A stretch of 64,000 nucleotides of DNA from Thermohalobaculum sp963721105 (GTDB lineage Bacteria > Pseudomonadota > Alphaproteobacteria > Rhodobacterales > Rhodobacteraceae), in the NCBI GenBank assembly GCA_963721105.1, contig CAVRHY010000011.1, forward strand, positions 992,001 through 1,056,000, given 5' to 3'. This document shows, piece after piece, positions 63,863 to 64,000 of this stretch. A model generated the notes under the pieces. That model did not search any database, was not told where the DNA came from, and saw only the letters and a list, made by a program, of their open reading frames with translations. The first letter of the stretch is position 1, and each line of letters opens with the position of its first letter. Both the position numbers and the translations under genes were made by a program.

Positions 63863-64000
63863 TCACGCCGCCGTACGCCTCTCGACCAGCCGGGCGTAGA
63901 TCGACGCGCCGACGGGCAGCATGTCGTCATCCAGCACGAAGTGGTCCGAGTGCAGCGGCGAGGTCCCGGCATGGCCCAGCGTGCAGTAGGCCCCCGGCAC
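63863..64000 (-). CDS. M20 amidohydrolase, 3' part only
   Basis: Last 45 codons of a gene that continues past the window edge. The text AYCTLGHAGTSPLHSDHFVL then LPVGASIYARLVERR is the conserved end of M20 amidohydrolases such as hippurate or N-acyl amino acid hydrolases, with the metal-binding His in SPLHSD. It precedes the other M20 gene on the same strand by about 120 bp, so the pair may form an acyl-amino acid degradation unit. Confidence 0.75.
   Translation of the reverse strand: MPGAYCTLGHAGTSPLHSDHFVLDDDMLPVGASIYARLVERRTAA

Overview
The window comes from a very GC-rich alphaproteobacterium. This is an inference from the complete RcGTA-type gene transfer agent cluster, the cobS, htpX-rsmB and SdhAF4 neighbourhood, DUF992 and DUF2793 proteins, and codon use. 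I cannot name genus or species. About 33 single-base frameshifts, nearly all of the +1 type, split otherwise intact conserved proteins. They look like indel errors in the assembly rather than gene decay, so most broken genes are described here as one gene spanning both frames.

Layout. 0-19 kb is a catabolic and redox region. It holds a ketopantoate-reductase-like gene (cut by the window edge), leuC/leuD-type hydro-lyase subunits, an AHSA1 protein, a type II haloacid dehalogenase, wrbA, a tartrate/D-malate dehydrogenase, an SDR and a GH15 hydrolase. A divergent cluster follows: SDR, MmgE/PrpD, SDR and a GntR/FCD regulator on the minus strand, facing tctB-tctA-tctC and a CaiB/BaiF CoA-transferase on the plus strand. 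Together these can import a (tri)carboxylate, activate it with CoA and process it. 17.6-24 kb holds a PhoD-like phosphoesterase, cobS without cobT, an exported DUF1554-like protein, an SdhAF4 homologue, htpX and rsmB.

24.2-39.6 kb is a full gene transfer agent structural cluster: small and large terminase, portal, protease, capsid, head-tail connectors, tail tube, tail chaperones, tape measure, baseplate/hub, NlpC/P60 peptidase, megatron and a DUF2793 spike-like protein. A 474-bp hairpin-bearing non-coding block sits between terminase and portal. Its leader carries repeated TAAA motifs and a terminator-like hairpin. Directly after it lies an exported metacaspase-like protein with a peptidoglycan-binding domain.

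41.9-50 kb holds a 3-oxoacid CoA-transferase whose two subunit genes are separated by a LOV-like sensor kinase lacking the photoactive cysteine, an uncharacterised three-gene operon, two c-type cytochromes, a beta-carbonic anhydrase, a DUF992 protein, an HD hydrolase and a small membrane protein. 50-64 kb holds a membrane PAS histidine kinase, a LysE/ArgO exporter whose stop codon was remade by an IS630-family insertion, an ArgP-like regulator, a fatty acid desaturase, a tRNA-Leu(UAA) split by a group I intron, a sulfotransferase, a glycerate 2-kinase/hydroxypyruvate reductase, a large MscS channel and two M20 peptidase/amidohydrolase genes (the last cut by the window edge).
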